NCBI RefSeq assembly: GCF_018374135.1
Contig: NZ_JAHAFS010000004.1
Coordinates: 1 to 64,000, forward strand
Direction of reading: 5' to 3'
Source of the DNA: Campylobacter gracilis
GTDB lineage: Bacteria > Campylobacterota > Campylobacteria > Campylobacterales > Campylobacteraceae
DNA length: 64,000 bases
Shown here: positions 54,013-62,476 of the stretch, piece after piece
How the letters are laid out: each line of letters opens with the position of its first letter
Position numbering within the stretch: position 1 is the stretch's first letter
Position numbers and translations under genes: made by a program
The notes under the pieces: model-generated
The model's database searches: none
What the model was told of the DNA's origin: nothing
The model's input: only the letters and a program-made list of their open reading frames with translations

Positions 54013-55293
54013 CTACGCTACGACGTTTGGAAACTCATAGACCACGCGACCGCCTTTGATCGTGCATACCGCAGCGCCCGTAAGCTGCTTGCCGAAAAGC
54101 GGCGAGTTGCGCGATTTGGACTTATTTAGCGCCTCGTCGTAAACGTAAGAAATCTGCGGATCGATGATCGTGATGTCGGCCAAAAAGCCCTCTTTGATCT
54201 CGCCTTTGTCTTTTAAATTTAGAATTTTAGCCGGGTTAAACGAGCACAGTCGCACCATGTCTTCAAGGCCGATGACGCCTTCGTTTACGAGCCGCAGCGT
54301 AAGCGGCACGAGGGTTTGAAGCCCCAAAATTCCAAACGGCGCATGGTCGAATTCGACAAATTTATCGTCGGTGTTGTGCGGCGCGTGATCGGTCACGATG
54401 GCGTCGATCAGACCGCTTTTAAGCGCCTCTCTGATCGCCTGCACGTCGCTTTGGGTGCGAAGCGGCGGCGACATTTTAAAATTTGTATCGTATCCCATCA
54501 GCTCGCGCTCGTCGAAGGTAAAATGATGCGGCGTAGCCTCGCAGGTGACGCGGATGCCCTCGCGTTTAGCCTGCTTTATGAGCTTTAGCGACCACGCCGA
54601 GCTTACGTGCGCGATGTGGATGTGCCCGCCCGTCTTTTTGGCAAGTAGCAGATCGCGCGCGATCATGATCTCCTCTTTTTCGCTCGCCATCCCCTTTAGA
54701 CCGAGGATCGCGCTTATCTTGCCCTCGTTCATCACGCCGCCGTGGCAAAGCGAGCAATCCTCGCTGTGATTTATCACGAACGAGCCGAAGTGCGCGGAGT
54801 ATTCGAGCGCCTGTCGCATCACGGAGCTGTCAGTCACGGGCAGCCCGTCGTCGCTGAAAGCCACGCAGCCTGCCTCAAGCATATCGCCCATCTCGACGAT
54901 CTTTGCGCCCTTGCAGTCCTGCGAGATCGCGCCTATGGGCAATAGATCGATAAGCCCGCGCGCCTTAGCCTTGGCGATCATCGCGCGCGTGATGCTTGAG
55001 TTATCGTTCACGGGCTTGGTATTTGCCATCGGGAGGCAGGTCGTCACGCCGCCTGCGACCGCGGTTTCGCTGCCGCTGATGACGTCGTCTTTGTATTCGA
55101 GCCCTGGGTCTCTAAAATGCACGTGCATATCGATAAGCCCCGGCATCACGAGCTTGCCCGCAGCGTCTATGACGCGATCTGCGGCGGGACACTCGCGCGT
55201 GATCTTTGAAATTTTATCGCCTTCGATCAGGACGTTTGCTTCCTCGCTGCCGCCCCAATTAACGATCGTGCCGTTTTTTATCAAAATTTTCAT
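54013..55293 (-). CDS. pyrC: Dihydroorotase
   Basis: The 426-residue amidohydrolase closes carbamoyl-aspartate to dihydroorotate in pyrimidine synthesis. Metal-binding DMHVHFRDPG, the AGGVTTCLPMANTKP segment, NHSED, IHIAHVSS and TDHAPHN are visible. It resembles the type I (PyrC of Bacillus/multifunctional) class rather than the E. coli class. The start overlaps the pyrB stop by 4 bases, so the two genes form an operon. C. jejuni keeps its pyrimidine genes more scattered, as far as I recall. Confidence 0.95.
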   Translation of the reverse strand: MKILIKNGTIVNWGGSEEANVLIEGDKISKITRECPAADRVIDAAGKLVMPGLIDMHVHFRDPGLEYKDDVISGSETAVAGGVTTCLPMANTKPVNDNSSITRAMIAKAKARGLIDLLPIGAISQDCKGAKIVEMGDMLEAGCVAFSDDGLPVTDSSVMRQALEYSAHFGSFVINHSEDCSLCHGGVMNEGKISAILGLKGMASEKEEIMIARDLLLAKKTGGHIHIAHVSSAWSLKLIKQAKREGIRVTCEATPHHFTFDERELMGYDTNFKMSPPLRTQSDVQAIREALKSGLIDAIVTDHAPHNTDDKFVEFDHAPFGILGLQTLVPLTLRLVNEGVIGLEDMVRLCSFNPAKILNLKDKGEIKEGFLADITIIDPQISYVYDEALNKSKSRNSPLFGKQLTGAAVCTIKGGRVVYEFPNVVA

Positions 55294-56219
55294 CGTGCGC
55301 TCCTGTTTAAATTTATCGTATGAAGTATCGCCATTCGCATCGCCTCGCCGTTTTCTACCTGATCTAAAACGCAGCTATAGCGCGGATCGTCGGCTACGTC
55401 GGAGTTGATCTCCACGCCGCGGTTGATCGGGCCCGGGTGCATTATCATGACGCCCTCTTTCGCCGCTTGCATCCGCTTAGCGGTAAGTCCGAAAAATTTC
55501 GAGTACTCGCGCACGCTTGGGAAACTCGGCTCGCCGTCCTGCCGCTCAAGCTGAATTCTAAGCATGATGATGACGTCGGCGCCCTCGATCGCCTCCTCTA
55601 CGCTTTTGCATATCGGGCAGCCGAACGCGTCGCAGTCGCGCAACATCATCGGAGGGCCGAAGAGCCGCACGTTTATGCCGAGCTTTTTCATCGCCCAGAT
55701 GTCGCTTCTAGCTACGCGCGAGCGAAATATATCGCCGATGATCGCGACGTTTAAATTCTCGATCCTGCCCTTGTGCTCGCTTATCGTAAAAAGATCAAGC
55801 AGCGCCTGGCTCGGGTGCTCGTTCAGCCCGTCGCCCGCATTTACGATCGATGCATCGCAGTTGGCCGCGACGAATTTCGCCGCGCCCGAGCAGCTGTGGC
55901 GCAACACGAAGATATCGGTGCGCATCGCCTGCATATTTCTGATGGTGTCGATCAGCGTCTCGCCCTTTTTCGTGCTGCTATCTGCGGCGTTGAAATTTAT
56001 GCTGTCTGCGCCCAGACGCTTGGCTGCGATCTCAAAGCTAGTGCGTGTGCGGGTGGAGTTTTCAAAAAACGCGTTGATGACCGTCTTGCCGCGAAGCGAG
56101 TCGGATTTTTTGATATCGCTGCGGTTGAGCGCTTTAAACTCGCGCGCCAGATCTATAAAGTCGTAGATGTCCTCGCGGCTCAGATCCTGCGCGCTAAGAA
56201 GATGCTTTAGCTTATACAT
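55290..56219 (-). CDS. pyrB: Aspartate carbamoyltransferase catalytic subunit
   Basis: The 309-residue enzyme makes carbamoyl-aspartate. The carbamoyl-phosphate loop FFENSTRTRTSFE, the SSTKKGET loop, HSCSGAAKF, the GDGLNEHPSQALLD aspartate segment and MHPGPINRG are all intact. GGAGAGGG lies before the ATG, and a −10-like TACAAT is found 35–40 bases upstream (56254–56259). pyrC follows with a 4-base overlap. No regulatory pyrI chain is nearby. Confidence 0.96.
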   Translation of the reverse strand: MYKLKHLLSAQDLSREDIYDFIDLAREFKALNRSDIKKSDSLRGKTVINAFFENSTRTRTSFEIAAKRLGADSINFNAADSSTKKGETLIDTIRNMQAMRTDIFVLRHSCSGAAKFVAANCDASIVNAGDGLNEHPSQALLDLFTISEHKGRIENLNVAIIGDIFRSRVARSDIWAMKKLGINVRLFGPPMMLRDCDAFGCPICKSVEEAIEGADVIIMLRIQLERQDGEPSFPSVREYSKFFGLTAKRMQAAKEGVMIMHPGPINRGVEINSDVADDPRYSCVLDQVENGEAMRMAILHTINLNRSAR

Positions 56220-56253
56220 TCCCTCTCCTTTTTTGGGCCGAATTTCAGCCGTA

Positions 56254-56259
56254 ATTGTA
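56254..56259 (-). promoter_or_regulatory. Candidate −10 box for pyrB–pyrC
   Basis: The minus strand reads TTTTTTTATACAATTACG; TACAAT lies about 35 bases before the pyrB ATG behind a T-rich run. There is no attenuator-like hairpin that I can see. Confidence 0.4.
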
Positions 56260-56498
56260 TAAAAAAATCTCTGATAAAATTTTAAAATTTAAGAGCGGAG
56301 CTCAAATTTAGACGCGGGATTTTGCTTGTAATTTCATTTGAGTTCGCATACGAAGCGCGAGCGGAATTTCGGGGTAAAATTTAAAAATTTTGAGATTAAA
56401 TTTAGGCTTCTTGAGCGAAAATTTTAAAAAATCCGCCGCGCCGCTTACGTAAAATTTTAAAGCTTTACGCGCAGCGGGCGGCTAGAAAAGCAAAGAAT

Positions 56499-57029
56499 TT
56501 AAAGCTTATTTAAATACTCTATATAATTTTTCGCACTATTTTCTACGGCTTGCTCGCTTTTATCGTAAGTAAAGCCGTATGAGACGAAATTTGGTAGCGC
56601 AATCGCGCCGACGAAATTAAATGTAGCTTTAAATGGCGCTAGCACCTCATCTACGCTAAAGCCCACGATGCCGTTTTTAGAGTAGTTTGCCTCGGTCGCG
56701 CCAAGCGAGATCGCAAGCGCGAATTTTTTGCCTTTAAGCTTGCCGCCGCTCTCTGCGCCATAAGCCCAGCCACGCGTAAAAACATCCTCAAACCACTGCT
56801 TAAGAAGCGGTGTGCAGTTTGAAAAACGAAACGGAAACTGAAGCACGATTTTATCGTGGCTTTCGAGCAGTTTTTGCTCCTTTTCCACATCGATTTTAAA
56901 GTCCGCATAAAGCGCATAAAGATCGTGAAGCTCGAACTTATCAGGATGGGCTAGCACAGCATCCCTCCAGTGGCGGTTTACAAGCGAGTTTGCGATATTT
57001 GGGTGGGCTAAAATAATGAGAGTTTTCAT
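56499..57029 (-). CDS. Flavodoxin-fold NAD(P)H:quinone oxidoreductase (KefF/MdaB-like)
   Basis: The 176-residue protein has the flavodoxin-like quinone-reductase pattern: LIILAHPNIANS at the N-terminus, IVLQFPFRFSNCTPLLKQWFEDVF (substrate/FMN region), GGKLKGKKFALAISLGA and a C-terminal helix. It probably carries FMN or FAD and reduces quinones by two electrons, protecting against oxidative stress. The ATG at 57029 follows a weak AAAGGATAG site. It appears monocistronic. Confidence 0.88.
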   Translation of the reverse strand: MKTLIILAHPNIANSLVNRHWRDAVLAHPDKFELHDLYALYADFKIDVEKEQKLLESHDKIVLQFPFRFSNCTPLLKQWFEDVFTRGWAYGAESGGKLKGKKFALAISLGATEANYSKNGIVGFSVDEVLAPFKATFNFVGAIALPNFVSYGFTYDKSEQAVENSAKNYIEYLNKL

Positions 57030-57585
57030 TTCTATCCTTTAAATTTGAAATTGCGGGGCGCATTATAGCCCTACTTCGTAAAATTTTTCTTGTTTTATCG
57101 CAAGCAGCCTTAAATTCTAAAGCTTTACCGACCGCCACTCGCTTATCTTTACAGCAGCGTCAAAGAGCGGAGCTTTGAATTCCAAACTTCATCCAATACT
57201 CGCGCTTTATTTTAGAAATGCTCGCCCTTGGGGCACTCGTTGCATTTTAAAGAGATTTACCACTTCTTTGCAAATATTCATATTCCATTGCGGAGGCTCG
57301 CGCGAGTAAAATTTTAACGAAACCGCCGCGCAGGGGAAATTTTAATAAAATTTAGCGCCGTTTCTCTGCGAGCATTCGCCATAACAAACAAATTTAAGCT
57401 AAATTTAGCCACGTTTAAATTCTAAAGCTTTGTCCACCGCTTTCGTCATCAGACTCCAAGCTATCATCGCGCTCTTATGAGTGTCCGTCACGCTTTCGTG
57501 CAGGCTCGTCACGCTCCTGCGAAGACTTGCCACTTCCTTGCGAGTGGTAGTTGCAACAAAAATTTTGAGTAAAATTTAGCGTAAT
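57030..57585. repeat. Decayed copies of the adjacent lipoprotein gene's 3' end
   Basis: On the minus strand, 57414–57450 reads DDESGGQSFRI then stop, almost the same as DDGSGRQSFRI at the end of the lipoprotein gene (57586–57622). Nearby, 57505–57525 retains the SQERDE codons of that gene. A third, shorter copy (AAAGCTTTAGAATTTAAG) is at 57109–57127. No intact ORF lies here. Confidence 0.75.
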
Positions 57586-58356
57586 TTAAATTCTAAAGCT
57601 TTGTCTGCCGCTCCCGTCATCGGGCTGCGGATGCTCATCACGCTCCTGCGAGCGCCCGCCGTGCGGCTCCTGTCTGAGCTGCACGCCAAAGCCCTCCAAG
57701 ACCTTGCCTAGGCTCTCGTTCGCATCTTTTATAATTCCTTGCAGGCTTTGCCCCATCTGATCAAGATTTTTGCCCGCCTCGCGTGCCGCCGCCTCGCCCT
57801 GCTTTAACAGATCCTCGATCCTATCTGCGTTGCGAGCGGCGAAATCGCTCAAGGCTTCAGGCGCCTTTTTCTGTAAATTTTGCAAGGCCTCGCCCAAAAC
57901 TTTAGCATCGTTTGCAAGCTCGTCTATCGTGGAGTTTAGATCGGATTTTTGCTTGCTCTCAAAGCCATGCGGCACGGAATTTTGCACGGAGCCTTGCGTA
58001 GAATTTTGCACGGGGCTTTGAGCGGAATTTTGCTCCGAGCTATCCGCGCTTTTATTAAAATTTTGCCCTTGATTGCCCGCGCTAAAATTCTGCTCCGAGC
58101 GTGCGTTTTGTTCACGATCTTGCGCGTCCGATCCGCCGTCGCAGCCGCTCAAAACACACGCCGCGGCTAGCGCCAAAGTGAAATTTCGCACCGCGCTTAT
58201 AAAGCTAAAATTTCTAGCGCGATCCGCCGATATAAAATTTTGCCCGCTGCCCGTCGAAATGAAATTTCGCAGCCGTTTAAAGCCCGGCTCGCCGCTAGCT
58301 CGGATAAAATTCTGCGCTAAATCGCGTCCGCACTCTTTCAAAATTCGTCTTTTCAA
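57586..58356 (-). CDS. Lipoprotein of unknown function with repeat-derived segments
   Basis: The 256-residue frame starts at a TTG with AAAGGAG 6 bases upstream. Unusually, ~55 residues of QNFI/RNFI repeats precede a lipoprotein signal (RNFTLALAAACVLSGC, Cys72). An internal GTG at 58191 would give a normal signal of 17 residues but has a weak ribosome site. After Cys72 come SEQNFS, QNFNKS, SEQNSA and QNSTQGS repeats (to ~130), then a helical region (about 135–225) rich in Glu/Ala and Lys. Both repeat parts coincide with RAATTY hexamers. It lies 11 bases after cinA on the same strand. No family recognised. Confidence 0.65.
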   Translation of the reverse strand: MKRRILKECGRDLAQNFIRASGEPGFKRLRNFISTGSGQNFISADRARNFSFISAVRNFTLALAAACVLSGCDGGSDAQDREQNARSEQNFSAGNQGQNFNKSADSSEQNSAQSPVQNSTQGSVQNSVPHGFESKQKSDLNSTIDELANDAKVLGEALQNLQKKAPEALSDFAARNADRIEDLLKQGEAAAREAGKNLDQMGQSLQGIIKDANESLGKVLEGFGVQLRQEPHGGRSQERDEHPQPDDGSGRQSFRI

Positions 58357-58367
58357 AATCCGCTCCT

Positions 58368-59498
58368 TTAAATTTCATCTCTCGCAGGCGCGCTCGGAAG
58401 CCGCCCGAAAAACAGATCGCTTCTAAGCTTCAAAAGCAAGCAGATAGCGATATCGGCGCTTTGTTCGCGGATGTAGTTTCGATCGCCCTTTAGATGAAAT
58501 TCCCCGACGATCTGTTTGCCGCCCTGCTCCTTCGCGCCGATGAAGACCGTCCCTACGGGCTTTTGCGCGCTTCCGCCGCCGGGGCCCGCGATACCGCTTA
58601 CCGCAAGAGCGAAGCTCGCCCCGCTGCTTTGTAGCGCGCCCTCCAGCATCTCGCCCACGGTCTGCGCGCTGACCGCGCCGTAGCGAGCGAGCGTATCTTC
58701 GCCTACGTTGAGCCAGAGATTTTTTATCTCGTTGGCGTAGCTTACGAGCGAGCCGTCAAAAACGTCGCTCACGCCCGCGACCGCGCCGAATTTTGCGGCG
58801 ATTAGCCCTGCGGTGCAGCTTTCGGCAAAGGTGATCTTAGCGCCTATTTCGCGCAGTCTATCCACCACAAAGCCCATAAAATCGCCGCCTTCGATGTAGC
58901 AGCTCTCATAATACTTGCCGACGCTTTGCAAAAACGCGTCCAGCGCTCCGAATTTCATCGCACTGGCGCGCACGAGTAGCAAAAAGGAGCAGGGCCTGCT
59001 GATCGTAAGCGAAATTTTATAACTGATCGCGAGGCTTTCTAGGCGCTGCTTTACGCTTTCGTATTCGCAATCGAAGAGATAAAAGCTCTCGCCCGCGCTC
59101 GGCGCGTCTTGAAGGATCGGCGGCAAGCTCTGCAAGCAAAGCGCCTTGATCACGTTTACCGAGCAGCCTCTGACGTTTAGCAGGAAGCTGTTTTTCGCCA
59201 CCGTGCGCGCCATCGAGGGAGCTAGGGTTTCTCCGTTTTTCAGCTCAAGTGAATCGAAAGAGAGCGTCGATAAAATTTTACCGACGACCGCGTAAGCGGA
59301 GTTTGCCGCAAAGATCGTGATGAAATCGTACGAATCGATCATCTTTTCAAGCGCGAAGGGTAAAACCTTATCGTTTTCGCTTAAGAATTTCAGATCGTCC
59401 ATCCGCCCGAAAACTCGTTCGTAGCTGCGAGAAATATAGCTCATCAAAGCCGCGTCGTAGCGGATCTCCTCGCCGATTACAAGGATGATATTTTTCAT
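58368..59498 (-). CDS. cinA: CinA-family protein (C-terminal PncC/NMN amidohydrolase domain)
   Basis: The C-terminal ~155 residues form the PncC domain, with ITFAESCTAGLIAAKFGAVAGVS (conserved Ser/Thr region), GSLVSYANEIKN, AVSGIAGPGGG and KPVGTVFIG. This domain deamidates nicotinamide mononucleotide. The N-terminal ~215 residues correspond to the molybdopterin-binding-like part but are poorly conserved. I start at ATG 59498 (GAGGG upstream) instead of ATG 59525. A TGCTATAAT promoter element lies 26–31 bases upstream. The divergent gene is ileS. Confidence 0.85.
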   Translation of the reverse strand: MKNIILVIGEEIRYDAALMSYISRSYERVFGRMDDLKFLSENDKVLPFALEKMIDSYDFITIFAANSAYAVVGKILSTLSFDSLELKNGETLAPSMARTVAKNSFLLNVRGCSVNVIKALCLQSLPPILQDAPSAGESFYLFDCEYESVKQRLESLAISYKISLTISRPCSFLLLVRASAMKFGALDAFLQSVGKYYESCYIEGGDFMGFVVDRLREIGAKITFAESCTAGLIAAKFGAVAGVSDVFDGSLVSYANEIKNLWLNVGEDTLARYGAVSAQTVGEMLEGALQSSGASFALAVSGIAGPGGGSAQKPVGTVFIGAKEQGGKQIVGEFHLKGDRNYIREQSADIAICLLLKLRSDLFFGRLPSAPARDEI

Positions 59499-59523
59499 AA
59501 AGACCCTCATTAAATTTTCGCAC

Positions 59524-59529
59524 ATTATA
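59524..59529 (-). promoter_or_regulatory. Candidate extended −10 box for cinA
   Basis: The minus strand reads TGCTATAAT, a TGN-extended −10 box, about 26 bases before the proposed cinA ATG at 59498. It would exclude the alternative upstream ATG at 59525, which overlaps it; this supports the shorter protein. Confidence 0.55.
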
Positions 59530-59616
59530 GCATAAACGCAGGCTGCTCTTTCAGAGCTTTTTAATGGCGTTTTGGATAAACTTCACAAATTTTTTAAGAC
59601 ACGAAAAGGTACAAAT

Positions 59617-62376
59617 ATGGACTACAAAGATACTCTCTTTCTTCCTACGACGGACTTTGCGATGCGAGGCGCGCTACCGCAAAACGAACCTGCGCGGTTT
59701 AAGGCATGGTACGACGAGCGTAAAATTTACGAAAAGATGAAAGCTAGGCGCAAGGGCGCAAGCGTCAGCTTCAATATCCACGACGGCCCGCCGTACGCTA
59801 ACGGACACCTCCACATCGGCCACGCGCTGAATAAAATTTTAAAAGACATCATCACCAAAACCCATTATTTCTTCGGCGAGGATATCCGCTACGTGCCGGG
59901 CTGGGACTGCCACGGTCTGCCGATCGAGCAGCAAGTAGAGATCAAGCTAGGCGAGCGGAAAAAATCGCTTTCAAAAGTGCAGATCCGCGAGCTTTGCAGA
60001 CAGCACGCCAAAGAATTTATCGACGTGCAGCGCAATGAATTTAAAGATATGGGGATTTTGGGCGACTGGGACGATCCGTATCTGACGCTAAAATTTGAGT
60101 TTGAGGCTGAAATTTACAAGGCGCTCTGCCAAATCGCAAAAAAAGGAATTCTGATCGAGCGCTCAAAGCCCGTGTTTTGGAGCTGGGCGGCAAAAAGCGC
60201 GCTCGCAGAAGCCGAGGTCGAATACAAAGACAAAGAGGACTACTCGATCTTCGTGGCGTTCGATCTAAGCGATGAAGCGAACGCTAAAATCGGCGCGAAA
60301 GGCGCCAAAGCGGTCATCTGGACGACCACGCCTTGGACGCTGCCCGCAAACGGCGCGATATCTTTGAACCCGAATGAAATTTATGCGCTGACGAGCGAAA
60401 ATTTAATCCTTGCAAAACCTTTGGTCGAAAGCCTCGTAAGCCTAGGCATCACCAAGGGCAAGATCGTAAAAGAATTTAAGGCTACCGAGCTTGAAGGCTT
60501 AAACGCGATCAACCCGCTAAACGATAGGGCTTCGAAATTTATCCTCGGCGAGCACGTCCTGATGGACGGCGGTACTGGGCTCGTGCATACGGCTCCGGGA
60601 CACGGCGAGGACGATTATTTCGTAGGGCTTAAATACGGCATCGAGGTGATTATGCCCGTGGATGAGGGCGGCTGTTTCGACGAGACACTTAAAACCAAAA
60701 AACTCTTCCGCGCAGACGTCGTAGATGAGCTCGTGGGGATGCATATTTTCAAAGCAAACGAGAAAATTTTAGAGCTTCTAGGCCCCGCGCTTATCAAATC
60801 CGGCAAATTCGTCCACTCCTATCCACACTGCTGGCGCACGCACAAGCCGGTGATCTACCGCGCGACAAAGCAGTGGTTTATCGCGATGGACGAGCCAATG
60901 CCTAGCGGCAAGACGCTGCGTCAGGTGGCGCTAGAGCAGATCGGAGGGGTTAAATTTTATCCGCAAAGCGGCATCAACCGCCTTACTTCGATGATAGAAA
61001 ACCGCCCCGATTGGTGTATCTCGCGCCAAAGAGATTGGGGCGTGCCGATCGCATTTTTCCGCGATAAAAGCACCAAAGAGCCGATCTTTGATGAGAAAAT
61101 TTTAAATAATATCTACGAAATTTTTAAGGCTAAGGGCGCGGATGCTTGGTGGCAGATGGAAATTTCGGAGCTTTTGCCGCAGGACATCGGCTATAAGGCT
61201 GAAAATTTAGAAAAGGTGATGGATATCTTAGACGTTTGGTTCGATAGCGGCTCTACATGGAAAGCGGTGCTGCAAAGCGGCGCCTATGATGCGGGTAAAT
61301 TCCCTGCGGATATGTATCTTGAGGGCAGCGACCAACACCGCGGCTGGTTTCAGAGCTCACTGCTTCTAAGCTGCGCGATCAACGAATGCGCACCGTACAA
61401 AAGCATCCTCACGCACGGATTTACCGTCGATGAGAAGGGCCAGAAGATGAGCAAGTCCGTCGGAAACGTCGTCTATCCGCAAGAGGTCGCAAAGAGCCAC
61501 GGCGTGGAAATTTTACGCCTTTGGGTCGCGATGAGCGATTACTCGACCGATCTAAAGATCAGTGACAATATCCTAAAGCAGGTAAGCGAGCAGTACCGCA
61601 AAATCCGAAATACGATAAGATTTCTGCTCGCAAGCACCAGTGATTTAAATGAGATCGAGACGAGCAATTTTACGCGGCTTGACCGCTGGATCCTAACGCG
61701 CGCTACAAACGCCTTTTCGAGCGCGGAAGCGGCGTTTAGAAACTATGATTTTTCAAAAGGCTTCAACGCCTTACTAAATTTCTTAAGCGCCGATCTGAGC
61801 GGAATTTATCTTGATATCTGCAAAGATAGGCTCTACTGCGACGCACCCGACGAGCCGCGCCGCAGAAGCGCACAAAGCGCGATCGCTCTGATTACGCGAG
61901 CGCTGATACCTTTAATCGCGCCTACGCTAACTTACACGATCGACGAAGTGATGGAATTTGCGCCGCAAATCATTAAAGAGGGCAAAGAAGACGTTTTCGA
62001 TCTGACATATAAGCCGATAGAATTTGACGATTTTCTAGAATTCGACGAAATTTTAATCAAATCGAGAGAGAAGTTTTTCGAGCTTATCGACGCGCTTAAA
62101 AAGGACAAGATCATCAAATCGACGCTTGAGCTGGTTTTGCAGACGAGCTCGAACGAAATTTTATCAAACGACATCCTAGGCGTGGCGGATTGGTTCATGG
62201 TAAGCGACGTGGACACTCTGCAAAGCGGGCCTGCTCTGGCGGAATTTAAGATAAACGACGAAATTTTCCGCCTCGTAAAATCCTCTAAACATAAATGCCC
62301 GAGATGCTGGAAATTTAACGCAAAAGAGCCTGATGAGCTCTGCCCGCGCTGCGCGAAGGTCATGCATGCTCGCTAG
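59617..62376 (+). CDS. ileS: Isoleucyl-tRNA synthetase
   Basis: The 919-residue class Ia enzyme charges tRNA-Ile. The HIGH motif appears in HLHIGHALNK; the editing domain shows TTPWTLPAN and HTAPGHGEDDY; DWCISRQRDWGVPI and KMSKSVGNVV follow; and a C-terminal zinc ribbon (KCPRCWKF…LCPRCAKV) is present. I start at ATG 59617 (AAAAGG about 8 bases upstream) because the protein then begins MDYKDTLFLPTTDFAMRG, as usual. An ATG at 59572 would add 15 unrelated residues. The end overlaps a small membrane ORF by 11 bases. Confidence 0.97.
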   Translation: MDYKDTLFLPTTDFAMRGALPQNEPARFKAWYDERKIYEKMKARRKGASVSFNIHDGPPYANGHLHIGHALNKILKDIITKTHYFFGEDIRYVPGWDCHGLPIEQQVEIKLGERKKSLSKVQIRELCRQHAKEFIDVQRNEFKDMGILGDWDDPYLTLKFEFEAEIYKALCQIAKKGILIERSKPVFWSWAAKSALAEAEVEYKDKEDYSIFVAFDLSDEANAKIGAKGAKAVIWTTTPWTLPANGAISLNPNEIYALTSENLILAKPLVESLVSLGITKGKIVKEFKATELEGLNAINPLNDRASKFILGEHVLMDGGTGLVHTAPGHGEDDYFVGLKYGIEVIMPVDEGGCFDETLKTKKLFRADVVDELVGMHIFKANEKILELLGPALIKSGKFVHSYPHCWRTHKPVIYRATKQWFIAMDEPMPSGKTLRQVALEQIGGVKFYPQSGINRLTSMIENRPDWCISRQRDWGVPIAFFRDKSTKEPIFDEKILNNIYEIFKAKGADAWWQMEISELLPQDIGYKAENLEKVMDILDVWFDSGSTWKAVLQSGAYDAGKFPADMYLEGSDQHRGWFQSSLLLSCAINECAPYKSILTHGFTVDEKGQKMSKSVGNVVYPQEVAKSHGVEILRLWVAMSDYSTDLKISDNILKQVSEQYRKIRNTIRFLLASTSDLNEIETSNFTRLDRWILTRATNAFSSAEAAFRNYDFSKGFNALLNFLSADLSGIYLDICKDRLYCDAPDEPRRRSAQSAIALITRALIPLIAPTLTYTIDEVMEFAPQIIKEGKEDVFDLTYKPIEFDDFLEFDEILIKSREKFFELIDALKKDKIIKSTLELVLQTSSNEILSNDILGVADWFMVSDVDTLQSGPALAEFKINDEIFRLVKSSKHKCPRCWKFNAKEPDELCPRCAKVMHAR

Positions 62377-62476
62377 CCCCATAAGTCTCGGCTTCGTATT
62401 TTTTACGATCGCGCTGATCTGCGTAGCAACGGGCGTGGGGATCTATTTCGTGAATAAATTTAAGGATGGCAGATGA
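62366..62476 (+). CDS. 36-residue single-helix membrane protein between ileS and gatA
   Basis: This frame (MLASPISLGFVFF… to …FKDGR) has one hydrophobic helix (about residues 5–27) and a short basic tail. It overlaps ileS by 11 bases and gatA by 4 bases (ATGA), which is strong evidence that it is translated. A similarly small membrane-protein gene stands between ileS and gatA in C. jejuni, as I recall. Function is unknown. It is below the length cut-off of many gene callers and easily missed. Confidence 0.75.
   Translation: MLASPISLGFVFFTIALICVATGVGIYFVNKFKDGR

Noticed and set aside
57770..58426. Plus-strand ORFs opposite the lipoprotein gene
   Set aside because: They mirror low-complexity codons of the minus-strand gene and lack ribosome sites.
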